The position numbers and the translations under genes were made by a program. Shown here one piece after another: positions 1 to 8,147 of a stretch of 64,000 bases of DNA. Location of the stretch: the NCBI GenBank assembly GCA_039028155.1, contig JBCCIS010000003.1, positions 89,904-153,903 on the forward strand, given 5' to 3'. Source of the DNA: Pseudomonadota bacterium. Lineage in GTDB: Bacteria > Pseudomonadota > Alphaproteobacteria > SP197. The notes under the pieces are model-generated. The model made no database searches. It worked only from the letters and a program-made list of their open reading frames with translations, and was not told the DNA's origin. How positions within the stretch are numbered: position 1 is the first letter of the stretch; every line of letters starts with the position of its first letter.

Positions 1-1161
1 GTCGCCTCGGACCGGTTCGAAAGCTCGCCCTTCCTCGACAAGCACATCACGCCAAACGCCATGTTCACCGTTTACGCGGGCCGGCTCGTCGCGTTCATGA
101 CAGACGTTGATCCGGCTGACGACTACTGGCGTTTGAGGCAGCAGGCTGGTCTGTTCGACATTCCCGAACGTCCGATCGAGATCGCCGGACCGGACAGCCT
201 GCGACTTCTCGAGACAATCTTCTCGCGCACCATCGCGACACTGAAGGTCAATCGCGCGCGCTATGCGGTCGCGTGCCTTCCCGACGGCGGCATCCTTATG
301 GACGGCGTGGTGATACGCCTAGCCGACGATAGATTCTGGTATGTCGTGGCCGATGGCGAGTTCGACCTTTGGCTCAAAGCTCATGCCTATGGCCTGGACG
401 TCCAGATCAAGGACCCGCAGTCCTGGGTGCTGCAGATTCAGGGCCCGACATCGCTGGATGTTCTCGACAGCGTGACCGGCGGGGCGGTCGGGCAAGGGCT
501 CGGCTACTTCCACACGGCCATGGTCGATATGGGCGGCCAGAAAGTCCTGGTGTCCCGCACGGGCTGGACCGGCGAACTCGGGTTCGAGGTCTATACGCAG
601 GGCGACAAGACCGACTGTCCGGCCCTGTGGGATCATCTGATCGCCAAGGGCGAGCCGCACGGATTGGCGTTCTGCAACCCGGTGGCCATGGGAATCCGGC
701 GGGTCGAAGCCGGTATTCTCAACAACGGATCGGACATGGATGCGACCATGACACCGTTTGCCGCGGGGCTGGGCCGTTTTGTCGAACTCGACAAGCCCGA
801 CTTCATCGGCCGTGAGGCGCTGCAGGACGCGGATCAGACCTGTTTGTTGCTGGGGCTGATCTGTCGTGACGCCGGGGCAGATTTCGGGCGGTTCGGCCTG
901 ACGTTTGCCCCAGGTGCCGACGTCTATGACGGAAACAGACAGGTCGCCCAGCTGACGGCCAAGCATTGGTCGCCGAGCCTCAACGCCGGCATCGCTTATG
1001 TCCGGTTCGACGAACCCGGCGATTGGGTCGGCCGCACGCTCGCGCTCGACTCACATGACGGCACACGCCTATCGTGCGAGATCGTGCCGTTGCCGTTTTA
1101 TGACCCCGCCAAAGAGATCGCACGCGGCATCGACCGGACCATTCCCAAGCGACCGGGCTGA
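1..1161 (+). CDS. GcvT/DmdA-like aminomethyltransferase family protein, 5' end outside the window
   Basis: The frame is open from base 1 through the first in-frame ATG at 61. Residues just before that ATG (SSPFLDKHI then NAMFTVYAGR) fit the N-terminal part of the GcvT/DmdA family, so the gene most likely starts upstream of the window. The GcvT fold is visible: DYWRLRQQAGLFDIPERPIEI near the start, then IQGP, SRTGWTGELGFEVY and a C-terminal beta-barrel part ending in PFYDPAKE. Family members use tetrahydrofolate to take a methyl or methylene group from glycine, dimethylglycine, sarcosine or DMSP. The substrate cannot be read here. It is clearly distinct from the DmdA-like protein at 24219-25328. 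Confidence 0.8.
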   Translation, partial: VASDRFESSPFLDKHITPNAMFTVYAGRLVAFMTDVDPADDYWRLRQQAGLFDIPERPIEIAGPDSLRLLETIFSRTIATLKVNRARYAVACLPDGGILMDGVVIRLADDRFWYVVADGEFDLWLKAHAYGLDVQIKDPQSWVLQIQGPTSLDVLDSVTGGAVGQGLGYFHTAMVDMGGQKVLVSRTGWTGELGFEVYTQGDKTDCPALWDHLIAKGEPHGLAFCNPVAMGIRRVEAGILNNGSDMDATMTPFAAGLGRFVELDKPDFIGREALQDADQTCLLLGLICRDAGADFGRFGLTFAPGADVYDGNRQVAQLTAKHWSPSLNAGIAYVRFDEPGDWVGRTLALDSHDGTRLSCEIVPLPFYDPAKEIARGIDRTIPKRPG

Positions 1162-1175
1162 GCACGACCCACCCT

Positions 1176-1413
1176 CTAGTGGTCGTCTGGACCTGCGTTT
1201 ATGCGTTGCCGTTTCAGTTCGCCACGCCGCCGTCTGTTTTCGGCGACCCGTCGATTGGACGCGGCCGAGGGTCTGGTCGGCCGGGCACGCTCGGGCGGCG
1301 CGGCACCGTCACGGCGGCATGCGGCTTTCGGCCAGCGCCCTCAAACGCCGCAGCTCAGCATTGGATAGGGCTGTTGGCGGCGTCATTCTCCGCGCTGTCG
1401 AATCGATCGCCGT
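1176..1413 (-). pseudogene. Decayed copy of arfB (ribosome-rescue factor)
   Basis: The reverse strand still encodes the arfB C-terminus. A frame ending at the TAG at 1176-1178 reads RRRRGELKRQR then AGPDDH, and the intact gene at 4644-5069 reads KRRRGELKRQR then AGPDDH. Further upstream RPTRPSAASNRR matches RPTKPTAGSKRR. Then, in another frame, LRRLRALAESRM matches LRRLRSLAGSRM, and finally RFD and DAANSP match the intact protein. About 30 codons between SRM and the basic tail are missing and at least one frameshift is present. No GGQ segment is visible. This explains most of the 333-base stretch between the flanking genes. It is a fossil, not a working gene. Confidence 0.85.
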
Positions 1414-1494
1414 GTGCTAGTCTGTGTTCAGCGAGCGCCGATGGGCGATTTGCTGCCGTAGCAACCAATGCGGCGCAAATCTCGGGAGAGGACC

Positions 1495-4400
1495 ATGGAC
1501 CCTCGCTGGATGATGCCAATCTTTGCCGCCGTCGTAACTCTCGCATGGATCTCGCCGGGTTCAGCCGAAGACCCTGTAGCGGACTACGGCGAGCCTGGGA
1601 ATGATGAGGGTGAGTTCAGCGGCGCCAGGGGCATCGATATCGATGGCGCCGGGAACGTTTTTATTGCCGACCGACAGAAGAATCGAATTTTGCGGTACGA
1701 CATTGATGGCGCGTTCGTGGATCAGTCCCCGCTTTTTTTCGACGGCTCGCCCTTCATAACATTCGATCAGGTAACCGACGTGGCACTCGCCCCCGGTGAG
1801 CGCCTCTTTGTCGCGAATGAAGACGACAATCAGGTCGTTGTCCTCGATTACGAATTTAACGTGATCAACACTTTCGGTAGCCAATGCATCGCGGTGACCC
1901 TTCCTGGGCCGGACTGCATCGACCCCGATGGAGGCGGGCCATTGGCGGTCGGTGACGGGCAGTTTGACGAGGTTAGCGGTGTCGCCTTTGCCCCGAACGA
2001 TCGAATCGTGACGGTGGAAGCCGGAAATGATCGGGTTCAGGTCTTCGATCTCGACGGCAACTTCGTTCTCAAGTTCGGCAATGAGGGTTCCAACAATGGA
2101 CAGTTCCAGAATCCCAGCGACGTCGCTGTGGATAACGCCGGCAACATTTATGTCGCCGATCTAGGAAATCGACGGGTTCAAGTCTTTGATTCCGATGGCG
2201 GCTTTCTTCGTGCCTTCGGCAGCTTCTGCAATCTGGATACGTCGGCTGGCTGTGTCGATCCGGATGGCGGCGGCCCGCTCGAGCTCGGCGACGGACAGTT
2301 CATCGCACCGAATGGTCTTGCGGTTGACTATGCCGGGAACGTTTACGTCGCGGACGGTAGTGTCAATCACCGCGTCCAAGTCTTCGATCCCAACGGCGAT
2401 TTTGTCGCCAAGTTCAGTTTGCCCGAAGATGCCGCCAATCTACGCGACGTCGCAGTCGATGCCATGGCGCGCCTACACGTCACCACGGGGAACCCTGGAG
2501 GCACGCCGTCGGATGTCCCGTTTGTCGTTGGCGTCTTCGTGATCGATACAGACGGCGACTCGCTTCCGGACCTTTGGGAACAAGCCGGCATTGACGTCAA
2601 TCTCGACGGTGACATCGACCTGGACTTGACCGATCTCGGCGATGACTATCGGGGTGTTCCGATGGTCGCGGACCCGAACCGCAAGGATATCTTCGTCGAG
2701 ATCGACTATTTCGATTGCAACGTCCCTGGCAACGATTGCGACGGCGGTACACATTCGCACCGGCCGCGTGACGAAGCGCTTGACCTCATCGTTCAGGCTT
2801 TCAACAACGCACCGGTGACCCAAGGCAACGGCATCAATCTATGGGTCCAGGTGAACGAAGGCCTGCCGCATCAACAGTTCTGCGACTTCGAGGATGGCGG
2901 CTGTTTCGACGATATCAAAGCGACCAGTTTCGGTACGCCGGCCGAGCGCGGTAACCCCGACACGTTGGCCGCAAAGGCTCTCGTATTTCGCTACAATCTG
3001 TGGGTTCACGACCAGAAAGAAGGTAGCTCCGTGCGCGGCACGGCCGAAGGATCCGCAGGCGAAGTGGGCAACGACTTTATCGTCTCGCTCGGCAGCTTTA
3101 TCGGCGGCGGGTCAACCAACGACCATGCCGGCGTCTTCATGCATGAATTGGGGCACACCCTCGGGCTGGGCCATGGCGGTGGAGACAATCGAAACTGCAA
3201 GCCGAACTATCTGAGTGTCATGAGCTACACGTTCACTGACGGACTGCAACCATATGGACAGTTCGACTATTCGCGGTCGGTCCTGCCGACATCCGGCGCG
3301 CTCGTTGAAGACGACCTGGATGAGACAATCGGGATTCAGGATGGCGCTTTTCTTACGTTCTATGGCCCACCTCGCGACGTGGATGGTATCGATCAGGGCG
3401 ATGACGGCGATTTCAACGATGACTGGGCGGTTGGCTTAGGCGCCGGCGCCATCGATTGGGATTTCGACGGGAGTGCTGACGACAATCCCGCAACGCCGAC
3501 GGACCTTAATTTCCTCGGCATCATAGGCTGCGGCCTCGATAAGTCCGGCGCGGGAGCGCCGGATGACGATGCGGCCGACACGCTCACCGGTCATAACGAT
3601 TGGGACAACATTCAGATCGGCTTTCGTGACTCCCCCTTCTTTGAGGACGGTAAACACGGCGATCCCGTGGTTGAGATCGATTTTGCGACGACGCAGTTCA
3701 TACGCGACCAGGTTTGGCGCGCCCAACTTGAGGAGATTCACGAGTACAGCGCAAAGTTCATCTGCGGCATTCAGGACGATCCCGATGAGTTCCGGCTCAC
3801 ACCTGGCCGCTACGCGACCATCGTCAACATTCGCAACCCGAACAGGGAACCCGTCACGTTCAAGAAGATGCTGGCTCTTGCGTACCCTCCAGAAGAGCAA
3901 GTATCTGGTGAGATGTATGAGATAAGCCTCGATACGCTGCGCTATGGCGAGGCACTGAAAGTCGATTGCGAAGACGTTCGAAAGAACCTGTTCGATGGCA
4001 AGTTCCCAGAACCATACATCGAAGGGTTTCTCGTTGTGCATAGCCCTGAAAGCCTTGATGTCGCTTCCGTTTACACCACGGCGACAGTGGGGGGTGACGA
4101 TGATCCACCGCGCCACAGCGACATCGAGATTGTCAGCGTCGCGGAGCGGATCATTGAGTTGGAAGGAGAAAAGCGGCCTGACCTCGTGATCGACGAGCGC
4201 CTCGATTTCCAGATCGATTGCCTGGGATCTGATGCCACGCAGAAATGCAAGGTCAAGATCGCTTTTAGTGTGCGCAACATAGGCGACGCTGCCGCCGGAC
4301 CGTTCAACGTCCGGATCGTCCTTGAGCATAACGATACCCTGCTCGAAGACATGCCGATCAATGAGCAGCTTGCACCCGGCGAGGTGGCCAACCGGACCCT

Positions 4401-4527
4401 GAACGCGGAGTTTGCCATCTTCGGCCAGGATCCCGACGGCAAGACGATTTGCCTCAAGGCTGACGCGCCGACCAATCAGGTGGAGGAGAAGAGCGAAAAC
4501 AACAACGAGCGATGCTTGGACTTCTAG
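1495..4527 (+). CDS. Secreted NHL-repeat zinc metalloprotease with C-terminal CARDB-like domain
   Basis: The start is set at ATG 1495, behind GGGAGAGG; an in-frame ATG 27 bases earlier lacks this site. The product is about 1010 residues. A signal peptide (PIFAAVVTLAWISPGSAED) is followed by NHL beta-propeller repeats at about 25-345, each with patterns such as GQF..P..VAVD..GNIYVAD. An acidic calcium-loop-like stretch (DTDGDSLPDLW) lies near 350. A metzincin zinc site HELGHTLGLGH covers 550-560, with a Met-turn VMSY near 576. A CARDB-like beta-sandwich (VRNIGDAAAGPFNVRIVL) lies at about 890-1008. The known chemistry of HExxHxxGxxH proteins is peptide hydrolysis; the propeller and CARDB parts probably bind partners outside the cell. 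The substrate is unknown. Wobble positions look less GC-rich than in its neighbours, and arfB sequence lies on both sides. Confidence 0.85.
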   Translation: MDPRWMMPIFAAVVTLAWISPGSAEDPVADYGEPGNDEGEFSGARGIDIDGAGNVFIADRQKNRILRYDIDGAFVDQSPLFFDGSPFITFDQVTDVALAPGERLFVANEDDNQVVVLDYEFNVINTFGSQCIAVTLPGPDCIDPDGGGPLAVGDGQFDEVSGVAFAPNDRIVTVEAGNDRVQVFDLDGNFVLKFGNEGSNNGQFQNPSDVAVDNAGNIYVADLGNRRVQVFDSDGGFLRAFGSFCNLDTSAGCVDPDGGGPLELGDGQFIAPNGLAVDYAGNVYVADGSVNHRVQVFDPNGDFVAKFSLPEDAANLRDVAVDAMARLHVTTGNPGGTPSDVPFVVGVFVIDTDGDSLPDLWEQAGIDVNLDGDIDLDLTDLGDDYRGVPMVADPNRKDIFVEIDYFDCNVPGNDCDGGTHSHRPRDEALDLIVQAFNNAPVTQGNGINLWVQVNEGLPHQQFCDFEDGGCFDDIKATSFGTPAERGNPDTLAAKALVFRYNLWVHDQKEGSSVRGTAEGSAGEVGNDFIVSLGSFIGGGSTNDHAGVFMHELGHTLGLGHGGGDNRNCKPNYLSVMSYTFTDGLQPYGQFDYSRSVLPTSGALVEDDLDETIGIQDGAFLTFYGPPRDVDGIDQGDDGDFNDDWAVGLGAGAIDWDFDGSADDNPATPTDLNFLGIIGCGLDKSGAGAPDDDAADTLTGHNDWDNIQIGFRDSPFFEDGKHGDPVVEIDFATTQFIRDQVWRAQLEEIHEYSAKFICGIQDDPDEFRLTPGRYATIVNIRNPNREPVTFKKMLALAYPPEEQVSGEMYEISLDTLRYGEALKVDCEDVRKNLFDGKFPEPYIEGFLVVHSPESLDVASVYTTATVGGDDDPPRHSDIEIVSVAERIIELEGEKRPDLVIDERLDFQIDCLGSDATQKCKVKIAFSVRNIGDAAAGPFNVRIVLEHNDTLLEDMPINEQLAPGEVANRTLNAEFAIFGQDPDGKTICLKADAPTNQVEEKSENNNERCLDF

Positions 4528-4643
4528 GTCTAGGAACTGTGTCGCACGTTGCTGGCGAATGATCGCCTTTGATCGATGTTGGACGACCCCCCACTTGCCG
4601 AAGAACGACGGCTGTTCACGGCTCGGTCTCAGCGGGTCATCGC

Positions 4644-5069
4644 TCAGTGGTCGTCGGGACCTGCCTTTCTGCGTTGCCTCTTCAGTTCGCCACGCCGTCG
4701 CTTGCTTTCTGCGGCCCGGCGCTTGGATCCGGCCGTGGGTTTTGTCGGCCGCCGGCGCGCGGGCGGCGTGGCGGCGTCGCGGATCAGCGTGATCAAGCGT
4801 TCCAACGCGTCCTCGCGGTTCCTGCTCTGGGACCTCGACCGGTTGGCGGTCAGCACGATCACGCCGTCCCGGGTCATGCGGCTCCCGGCCAGTGATCTCA
4901 GGCGGCGCAAGACGGCGTCGGAAAGCGCCGGGCTGTTGGCCGCATCGAAGCGCAGTTGAACGGCCGTCGCGACCTTGTTGACGTTCTGACCACCGGGACC
5001 CGGGGCGCGAATGAAGTGTTCCTCGATCTCATCATCGGCAAGGCTGATGGTGTTGGTGATGCGAATCAA
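4644..5069 (-). CDS. arfB: Alternative ribosome-rescue factor ArfB (peptidyl-tRNA hydrolase)
   Basis: The protein has 141 residues, the usual ArfB/YaeJ size. The RF1-like catalytic loop reads RAPGPGGQNVNKV with GGQ at residues 26-28, the same position as in E. coli. The long basic tail (SKRRAAESKRRRGELKRQRRK) is the part that enters the empty mRNA channel of a stalled ribosome. Known role: hydrolysis of peptidyl-tRNA on ribosomes that have run off the end of an mRNA. It follows the DJ-1 gene after 29 bases on the same strand, so the two may be co-transcribed. A decayed copy lies at 1176-1413. Confidence 0.93.
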   Translation of the reverse strand: MIRITNTISLADDEIEEHFIRAPGPGGQNVNKVATAVQLRFDAANSPALSDAVLRRLRSLAGSRMTRDGVIVLTANRSRSQSRNREDALERLITLIRDAATPPARRRPTKPTAGSKRRAAESKRRRGELKRQRRKAGPDDH

Positions 5070-5098
5070 GACTGCTTCCGGACGGACCTGGTCGCCGC

Positions 5099-5707
5099 TC
5101 AGACCAAACCGCTGCTTTTGGCGAAGGGGTCCCAGCTCGCGTCATCGTGCCACTCGTACTCCGTCCCCTCCGCGACCTCCTCGGCGGTCGCCTTGCCGAA
5201 CAGATGGGCAATGGCGGCAAGCGTCATATCCATCCCCGCCGACACGCCCGATGAGGTGAAGTACTTGCCGTCCTCGACCCATCGGGCCTGGCGCACCCAG
5301 TCGACCTCGGGACCAAGCGGCACGGTCTTCGTGAAGTCCAGCTTGTTGGTCGTCGCCCGGCGGCCATCGAGCAGGCCGGTCGTGGCCAGCAGAATGCTGC
5401 CGGTGCACACGGTCATGACGAGTTCGGCCTTGTTTGACGTCTCAACGATCCAATCTGTGACGGCGGGCCTCTTTGCCGCCTCGAGTGCCGTGTCACCACC
5501 CGGTATCAACAGCAGGTCATAGTCGCTGCCATCCGACACCGTCTTGTCGACCAAAAGGCCCTGCCCGTGAACGCTGGGCACCGGCTCTGACGTCTCCGCG
5601 ACGATGGTGATGTCAATCTGGTCGCCGAGATCACCCAGCATTTCGAGCGGGCCAAAAAAGTCGAGGGTTTGGAAGCCTGGAAACACCAGTGCGGCAAGTG
5701 TCTTCAT
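5099..5707 (-). CDS. DJ-1/PfpI family protein (isonitrile hydratase-like)
   Basis: This 202-residue single-domain protein has the DJ-1/PfpI fold. It opens MKTLAALVFPGFQTLDFFGP, the family's substrate-pocket strand, and carries the nucleophile elbow VCTGSILLA with Cys101. The following GLLDGRRATTN and the TSSGVSAGMDM segment are typical of the isonitrile hydratase/AraC-N-terminal branch. Members act as hydratases, glyoxalases or stress-response chaperones, so the reaction here is not certain. It lies 24 bases downstream of the choline-sulfatase gene and 29 bases upstream of arfB on the same strand, so all three may share a transcript. Confidence 0.85.
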   Translation of the reverse strand: MKTLAALVFPGFQTLDFFGPLEMLGDLGDQIDITIVAETSEPVPSVHGQGLLVDKTVSDGSDYDLLLIPGGDTALEAAKRPAVTDWIVETSNKAELVMTVCTGSILLATTGLLDGRRATTNKLDFTKTVPLGPEVDWVRQARWVEDGKYFTSSGVSAGMDMTLAAIAHLFGKATAEEVAEGTEYEWHDDASWDPFAKSSGLV

Positions 5708-5731
5708 GAACAGTCCTTTGCAAAAGACGGA

Positions 5732-7246
5732 TTAGCGCAGGGTCGCCTTGTGTTCGGTGTCCTGCCAGGGTTCGCGGAAGCTGCGCTGATAGTGGCGCCA
5801 GGGATCGTTGTCGACCGCGTAGTCCCAAACTGGGGGATTACCCTTCTCAAAGGTCGCATAGATCATGCGGCGCCGGTGCCAACTCTCCTCGACATCCGCT
5901 TCCCAGCGTTGGAGATCCCACTTGGCGTCGACCGCGGCCTTCATGGAGGTCACGACGTCGGCCCAAGCCGGGTTGTCTGCCAGATTGTTCAGCTCCTGGG
6001 GATCGCTCGCCAGGTCGAACAGCATCGGCGGATCGGCTTCGCAGTGAATGAACTTGTGGCTGCCGCGTTTCACCATGGCGCCGGGTTTGACACATCCCTC
6101 CGCGGCGATCTCGGCATAAACCGTGTCGTCATCGTCCGCCGGCGCTCCGCCCTGGGCGAGCGGCACCAGGCTGCGGCCTTCGATCGGCGTCGCCAGGTCA
6201 GGAGGGTTTCCCCCGCTTGCGAGATCCAGCAGGGTTGGGAACAGATCGACCAAGGAGACATTTGCCGGCACCCGGCGCGGTGCGAAGCGGCCGGGCGCGT
6301 GCAGAATGAATGGCACGCGCATGGTCCATTCGAAGAAGTTGACGATGCACCACATGCCGCGCTCGCCGATCATCGCGCCATGGTCGGCGGTCACGATAAC
6401 GATGGTGTCGTCGGCCAGCTTCGTTTCGTCCAAGGCGGCCAGCAGGCGGCCGACCTGTTGATCGATGTAGCTCACCATGGCGTAGAAGCCGTGACGCGCA
6501 CGCACGATCTGCTCGTCGGTCAGCGCGTTCTTGTCGATCCCCATCAGCTCATAGAGTCGACGGCTATGGGCATCCCAGTCGGCTTCGTCCAGCAGCGGCA
6601 CAGAGGGCAAGCCGATCTCGCCGTCGCTGTAGCGATCCCAGCATTCTTGCGTCGTTCGGTAGGGCTCGTGCGGTTCGATATACGATACCGTCAACAGGAA
6701 CGGATCGAGGTCGGGATCGCGGGCGAAGTCGTACAAACGCCGGATCGCCCGGTGGGAGACCTCCTCGTCGAAGTCGAGACCCAGCGTCCGCGCGGCAACG
6801 CCGGACTCGCGGATCGGATCGACATTCGGCCAGTCGCCGTCCAGCTCCCGTGTCGGCATCCAGCCGAAATCCGCCGGCACCGTGTCGGTCGTTAGCCGCT
6901 CGTCGAACCCGTGCAGCTGATCCGGCCCGACAAAGTGCATCTTGCCGGAGAGCTCGCAGCGGTAACCGAGGTCGCGCAGATAGTGCGCGAAGGTCGGAAT
7001 GCTCGCTGGGAACTCCGCGCCGTTGTCGTGGACGCCGATCTCCGACGGCAGCAGGCTTGCCATCATCGAGGCCCGCGACGGCGCGCAAAGCGGATAGTTG
7101 CAATAGGCGTTCTCGAACACGACACCGTCGTCGGCAAGGCGCGCCATGTTCGGCGTCTTCGCAATCGTGTTGCCATAGGGTGGCAGAACCAGCGCCCCCA
7201 TGAAGTCGGCCATGATGATGAGGAAGTTCGGCTTCTTGGCGGTCAT
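5732..7246 (-). CDS. betC: Choline-sulfatase (choline-O-sulfate hydrolase)
   Basis: This type I sulfatase has about 504 residues counted from the ATG at 7246. That start follows GGGAAAG; an ATG seven codons upstream has no usable spacing. Asp14 (LIIMADF) and the sulfatase signature CAPSR, with Cys54 as the residue converted to formylglycine, fall where they do in rhizobial BetC. GKMHFVGPDQLHGF and TTDTVPADFGW are characteristic of choline-sulfatases rather than arylsulfatases. The reaction releases choline and sulfate from choline-O-sulfate in the cytoplasm. A BetA-like oxidase that could use the choline lies at 15131-16786. No betB or betI is in view. Confidence 0.87.
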   Translation of the reverse strand: MTAKKPNFLIIMADFMGALVLPPYGNTIAKTPNMARLADDGVVFENAYCNYPLCAPSRASMMASLLPSEIGVHDNGAEFPASIPTFAHYLRDLGYRCELSGKMHFVGPDQLHGFDERLTTDTVPADFGWMPTRELDGDWPNVDPIRESGVAARTLGLDFDEEVSHRAIRRLYDFARDPDLDPFLLTVSYIEPHEPYRTTQECWDRYSDGEIGLPSVPLLDEADWDAHSRRLYELMGIDKNALTDEQIVRARHGFYAMVSYIDQQVGRLLAALDETKLADDTIVIVTADHGAMIGERGMWCIVNFFEWTMRVPFILHAPGRFAPRRVPANVSLVDLFPTLLDLASGGNPPDLATPIEGRSLVPLAQGGAPADDDDTVYAEIAAEGCVKPGAMVKRGSHKFIHCEADPPMLFDLASDPQELNNLADNPAWADVVTSMKAAVDAKWDLQRWEADVEESWHRRRMIYATFEKGNPPVWDYAVDNDPWRHYQRSFREPWQDTEHKATLR

Positions 7247-7320
7247 GTTGCTTTCCCGATCTGCCATCCCCTGGTCAGGTCACGTCAAAAAGCCGCCCCG
7301 ACCCGTCGGCTTGCACTGGA

Positions 7321-8067
7321 TCACAGGTTCTGGGCGCCGTCGACAGCGATCACCTGGCCGGTTACCCAGCTCGCCGCGTCCGACAACAGGAAGGCGGCGA
7401 GGCGCGCGACTTCGTCGGGCCGCCCGAAGCGCCCGAACGGGATCGACGCCAAGGTCGCTTCGTAATCCGCCGGACGTTCGACCTTCACCTGCTGCCATAA
7501 ACCGCCGGGGAAGTCGATCGATCCGGGTGCTATGGCGTTGACACGGATCTTGTCGGCCGCGAACGACCGCGCATGGGACTGGCTCAGCTGATTGACCGCC
7601 GCCTTGGCCGCGCCATAGGGAAATCCGCCCGAAGCGCCGATGCCGGAAATTGACGATGTGTTGACGATCGACCCGCCGCCGTCTGCTTTAAGATGCGGCA
7701 GGGCGGCCCAGGTGGTGCGCACGGTACCCATCAGGTCGACCTCCATGCTCTGGCGCCAGCCGGTTTCGTCATCGCTGCTGCCGAAGCCCGACGGGTTGTT
7801 GGCAAGACCGTCGAGGCCGCCCAACGCCTTGACTGCGCCATCGATGAAATGGGTGACCTGCTCGGGATCGCCGATATCGCAGGTCGCCGCGAAGACCGTC
7901 CCGCCGTGGGCCTCGAGTTGCTCGCGCGCGGCGTCCAGGTGGTCGGGCCGGCGCCCGCAGATGGCGACCGACGCGCCTTCCAGCGCGCAGGCTTCGGCGA
8001 TGGCCAAGCCGATGCCCCGCGTCGAGCCGGTCACGATGATCGCCTTGCCCGATAAACCGAGGTCCAT
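7321..8067 (-). CDS. SDR family oxidoreductase
   Basis: A classical short-chain dehydrogenase of 248 residues. The cofactor motif TGSTRGIG sits near residue 13, NNPS replaces the common NNAG, and the catalytic Ser and YGAAK are in place (SSISGIGASGGFPYGAAKAA). It ends in VTGQVIAVDGAQNL. Substrate and reaction direction are unknown. The gene lies 74 bases upstream of betC on the same strand, so it may be transcribed with it. It diverges from the amidase gene, with an 80-base gap between their start codons. Confidence 0.88.
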   Translation of the reverse strand: MDLGLSGKAIIVTGSTRGIGLAIAEACALEGASVAICGRRPDHLDAAREQLEAHGGTVFAATCDIGDPEQVTHFIDGAVKALGGLDGLANNPSGFGSSDDETGWRQSMEVDLMGTVRTTWAALPHLKADGGGSIVNTSSISGIGASGGFPYGAAKAAVNQLSQSHARSFAADKIRVNAIAPGSIDFPGGLWQQVKVERPADYEATLASIPFGRFGRPDEVARLAAFLLSDAASWVTGQVIAVDGAQNL

Positions 8068-8147
8068 GGTCTACTCCTTATAGAGGTGCTGACGGCTGCT
8101 GGCTGACTCCATAGACTGCGCGCGCTACAGCGACAAGGGGTGCCGCC

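Noticed and set aside
1179-1604. Plus-strand frames between the GcvT-like and metalloprotease genes
   Set aside because: They are the complement of the decayed arfB copy and lack ribosome sites.
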